Source: Ottelia alismoides
Taxonomy: Eukaryota; Streptophyta; Magnoliopsida; Alismatales; Hydrocharitaceae
DNA length: 64,000 bases
Reading direction: 5' to 3'
Assembly (NCBI GenBank): GCA_037367405.1
Contig: JAZKJV010003124.1
Location: 434,001 to 498,000 of the forward strand
Positions 61,179 to 64,000 of this stretch are shown here, piece by piece; the stretch's first letter is position 1, and each line of letters begins with the position of its first letter. The position numbers were made by a program, and so were the translations under genes. The notes below the pieces were generated by a model that saw nothing but the letters and a program-made list of their open reading frames with translations, made no database searches and was not told the DNA's origin.

Positions 61179-63656
61179 TGTTGGACATGTGAGCCCACGG
61201 CGAGCCATTATGCAATAAATGTTATTGCAAATATCATTCCCTGATCTGAAATGAAGAATAAATAATTTGCATAATAGGTCCCTCTGTACAATTAGGGTTA
61301 TGTACCATGGCTGTCTTAATGATCATACAGCTGTTGATTCAATTATTGAATCATAGAGGCTGGTGTTTGGATGAATATCTAAAGAGTTAGATTGAGGACT
61401 CATCAAGCACCGTCAAATGATTGTTAAGATGTGATCTCCAGCCTGAGTAGGAGATGGCAATCCTTTTCTCACATAGGCTGATATCTGACCGACCTCTTGA
61501 TGCAGGTCCTCTGCATAGGAATAGAGATTCGGAGGTGTCGGATTAGTTAGGTCAAAGAGTTGACTTAACGAGATCGAGATAACCTAAGTCCTATGTTGAA
61601 TGCTGTCACAGCATAGGCACGCATCCTCTGACCGGAGACAGATGTATTGCTATATGTCTGAGTATGTACATTTGACAGACCAATAGGTTGATGACCTAAC
61701 CAAGGTCTATACACCGGCGCGTTGGTGTGCATATAAGGGCATATGAGTAATACGATCTCTCAAAGGAATCATACAAGTTCACTACTGAACCGGAAGACAT
61801 GAGCTCACTCATGAGATATTGGGAGGAATCAAATTCCGTGCACGGTCGTCTCGCTTTGGAAGCTTGACTGAATTTGTAGGATTGATATATACTTTTGGAA
61901 AGTATATGATCAAGACCTAGGTATGATATATGCTTTTGGAAAGTATATGATCGATACCAAATCCCAATGATCAAATGAGAAACCTAGTGATCAAACCCTG
62001 AAGAAGACAGTATAAAATTGATCTTGATCTTCGGGTTGACCATGGGTCTTCCAGTATGCAGGATGTACAGGTATTGGGAATACCTGAAGGGTGATGTGAT
62101 CATAAACGATTGTATATCCATGACGCTTCCATTCCGAGGGAGTGATGAAACAGGTCTGGATTTTAGTGACTCCTTTCAGTAGAGAAGCGATCCGATCTTA
62201 GTCCAAGTGTTGGACATTGGTCTGAATGAGATTCAGATTCAATGAGAAGATTGGATTTGCGGTCTTTTAATCAAGCATCTGTGGGAGGTTCGTACGATCT
62301 GGATTTGAGACGAGATCTCAACATCCAAGTCACTATACGTGGAATAATACAATCGCCCTGTCCTTATCTCCAAGTATCTGCGGAGAAAGCACATTATTCT
62401 TGAAAGGGTTCAAGAATAATTCTTTTGATGAAATATCCAAGCAAGGACTTGATGATTAAATGAGATTTAATTATCAAGCTTAAATATGAATATGATTCAT
62501 ATTGTGAAAATGATTATCTAAGATAATTAAATGGGATTTAATTATCAAGGATTAAGAGAATGTGGATAATACTATCCATGATATATGTGTATTATAAATA
62601 TGATTTATAATATGTATATATAAGAGAGAGAATTTATGTAAATAGCATTTGTTAATTAATAATGTGAATTGGATTCACATTTGTTAATTAATTGGAAATG
62701 CAATTTACAAATTAGTTTGGGTTGTGAATATGATTCACATAATATTCAATGGCAAGAATGAAATATTCACAAATTAATTTGGAATTAATTTAGTGAATAT
62801 TTATTGTGATTAATTAAGGAATAATAGAATAAATAAAATGGAGATAATAACCACCATCACGGGTGGCGTCACCCATGAATTGTTCATGGGTGATGCCCCC
62901 CCCCTTTTTAGGAGAGTGGTTAACTCCATCTCATTTATCATGTTATCTCTTAGTTAATTAATATTTAAATTGATGTTGTTGGTTTTAACCAACAACAAAT
63001 CATAGCCATTGATTTATCATGGACCAAGCATAGCCCTTGGATCCATGTGTCCCATGGATTGAGATCCATTGGATCCTAAACTAATATAAATAGAGGGCTT
63101 GGGTAGCCTTCCATGGTGCATCATTAAGAGTTGTACAAGGTGACAACTCTCTCTCTCTCTTTCTCATTCTCGCCCTCTCTTTCTCTTCTCCATTAAGTGG
63201 CTGTCCACTTTGTGTTGAGAAAGGAGAGACTCTCGGCTTCTTCTTCGACGACTCGTGGATCTCCATCTTCTTTGGAGTTTCTTACTCTAAAGGAAGACGA
63301 CGGATTTCGTTTGACGAAATCGGGGGAGCCATCGCTTGGATCTTCATCGAGGATTGCGGGAAGGAACGTGACTCATCATCGCGCCCGCAAGTGCGTTCTT
63401 CGTGGATCGGACTTAAGATAGGAGGATCTCTACTTTGGGATCTCGCGATCACAACCACGCTTCAAGAGGTATTCCTTGTACTTTGTGGTTTGATGAAACG
63501 ATCCGAGAAGTGTTCTCGTGATTATGTGGTTTCATCTTTAAAGTTAAAATTTTAATTTCCGCTGCATCTAGCGACTAGTGCGACTAGTTGCTCCGATTGC
63601 ATACGATGCGATCGACACGCTTCCGTGATGCGCTTAAGGATACTCAATATCCTTCA
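61179..63656 (+). repeat. 3' LTR of element 3
   Basis: 2,478 bp, complete from TGTTGGACATGTGAGCCC to ATATCCTTCA. TATA box 63085-63092; U5 stem-loops SL1 63570-63592, SL2 63595-63613, SL3 63616-63627. The U3 hairpin has one change relative to the 5' copy (GACGCC to GATGCC), keeping a wobble pair. Confidence 0.92.
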
Positions 63657-64000
63657 GCCCAACCCTCCTCTACACAAAGTCGTGCTTGGAGGGTCATTTT
63701 GCAAGGGTAGAGAGGCCTTCTCCAGGGTGATCCTCCCCTCCACCTCACCCCCATTCGTCGGACCCTATCCGTTAAGGGATTCTCTTTCTCCAGCACAGTG
63801 GAGCTCTCCTGTCACATGGCTGCACCTCAAGCCGAGGCTCCTTGCGTTTGGGCTAAGGGCATCCCTCTTCGGATGTCTTTCACACTTTACAGAGCGGTGC
63901 TCAGGCGTCTCCCCACCACCAATCAGCTGGCTCGTTTTGGCATATGCCCCCAATCAACCTGCTATCTCTGTCTTCGTGAACAAGAGTCCCATGAACACCT
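63657..64000 (+). pseudogene. L1-type LINE ORF2 C-terminal end (zf-RVT domain), partial
   Basis: In the frame reaching the window end, FSFSSTVELSCHM, VWAKGIPLRMSF, the RLPTTNQLARFGI motif and CYLCLREQESHEHL match the zinc-binding domain at the end of plant LINE reverse transcriptases (zf-RVT): a CX2C pair followed by a His pair. Orientation and order fit it being the far part of the LINE cut at 53426. The RT catalytic and thumb regions in between are missing, so a deletion accompanied or followed insertion of element 3. It continues beyond the window. Confidence 0.8.

Larger units (their letters stand above)
53427..63656 (+). mobile_element. Copia-derived non-autonomous element 3 (young)
   Basis: 5' LTR 53427-55800 (first 103 bp missing), PBS 55803-55814, internal region, PPT, 3' LTR 61179-63656. 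The LTRs differ at about 20 of 2,375 positions by eye (about 0.8 percent), the youngest insertion in the window. Pol is nevertheless broken, with lesions shared with elements 1 and 2. It lies inside the L1-type LINE. Because its left end is deleted, the target duplication cannot be checked; the right flank begins GCCCA. Confidence 0.9.

Overview
The window is plant nuclear DNA, most likely from a flowering plant. It is AT-rich and consists almost entirely of nested transposable elements. I found no intact host gene, no rRNA or tRNA gene and no CRISPR array. The plant assignment rests on a chromovirus-type Ty3/gypsy polyprotein with a C-terminal chromodomain-like tail, copia elements with initiator-tRNA-Met primer sites, an L1-type LINE with plant-style ORF1, and hAT, CACTA and Helitron ends of plant type. 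The species cannot be read from the sequence.

Layout: 1-445 is a minus-strand gypsy protease remnant; 2376-2745 a CACTA-like foldback; 3125-3152 a Helitron 3' end; 3968-4060 a probable SINE. A hAT-like element (4537-16202) is split by copia-like element 1 (5124-15664, TSD GAGCC). A chromovirus (17080-30595) has a truncated 5' LTR, a broken gag-pol, and a 3' LTR carrying a 2,987-bp LTR-bounded insertion with 5-bp TSD. A 581-bp hAT MITE with perfect 8-bp TSD follows at 30696-31276. Copia-like element 2 (minus, 31983 to about 47645) holds a 1.7-kb hAT-like insert, a solo LTR of its own family (TSD ATATG) and, inside that solo LTR, a 3.8-kb LTR-like insert (TSD GTTGA). An L1-type LINE starts near 49990, is interrupted at 53426 by copia-like element 3 (53427-63656), and resumes at 63657 to the window end.

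The dominant theme is one family of copia-derived elements with about 2.5-kb LTRs, seen as three elements and a solo LTR. Its LTR pairs are very similar (about 0.8 percent difference in element 3 and about 2 percent in element 1, counted by eye), so it moved recently. Yet its pol is broken in every copy, and some lesions are shared: a stop in the YGLKQAS motif and a ruined YVDD box. It therefore looks like a non-autonomous family moved in trans. The parts that stay conserved are cis elements: LTR ends, PBS, PPT, a palindrome next to the TATA box, a GC-richer noncoding block where gag should be, and a row of four stem-loops at the end of U5 with compensatory base changes between copies. That U5 structure is the most interesting signal in the window.
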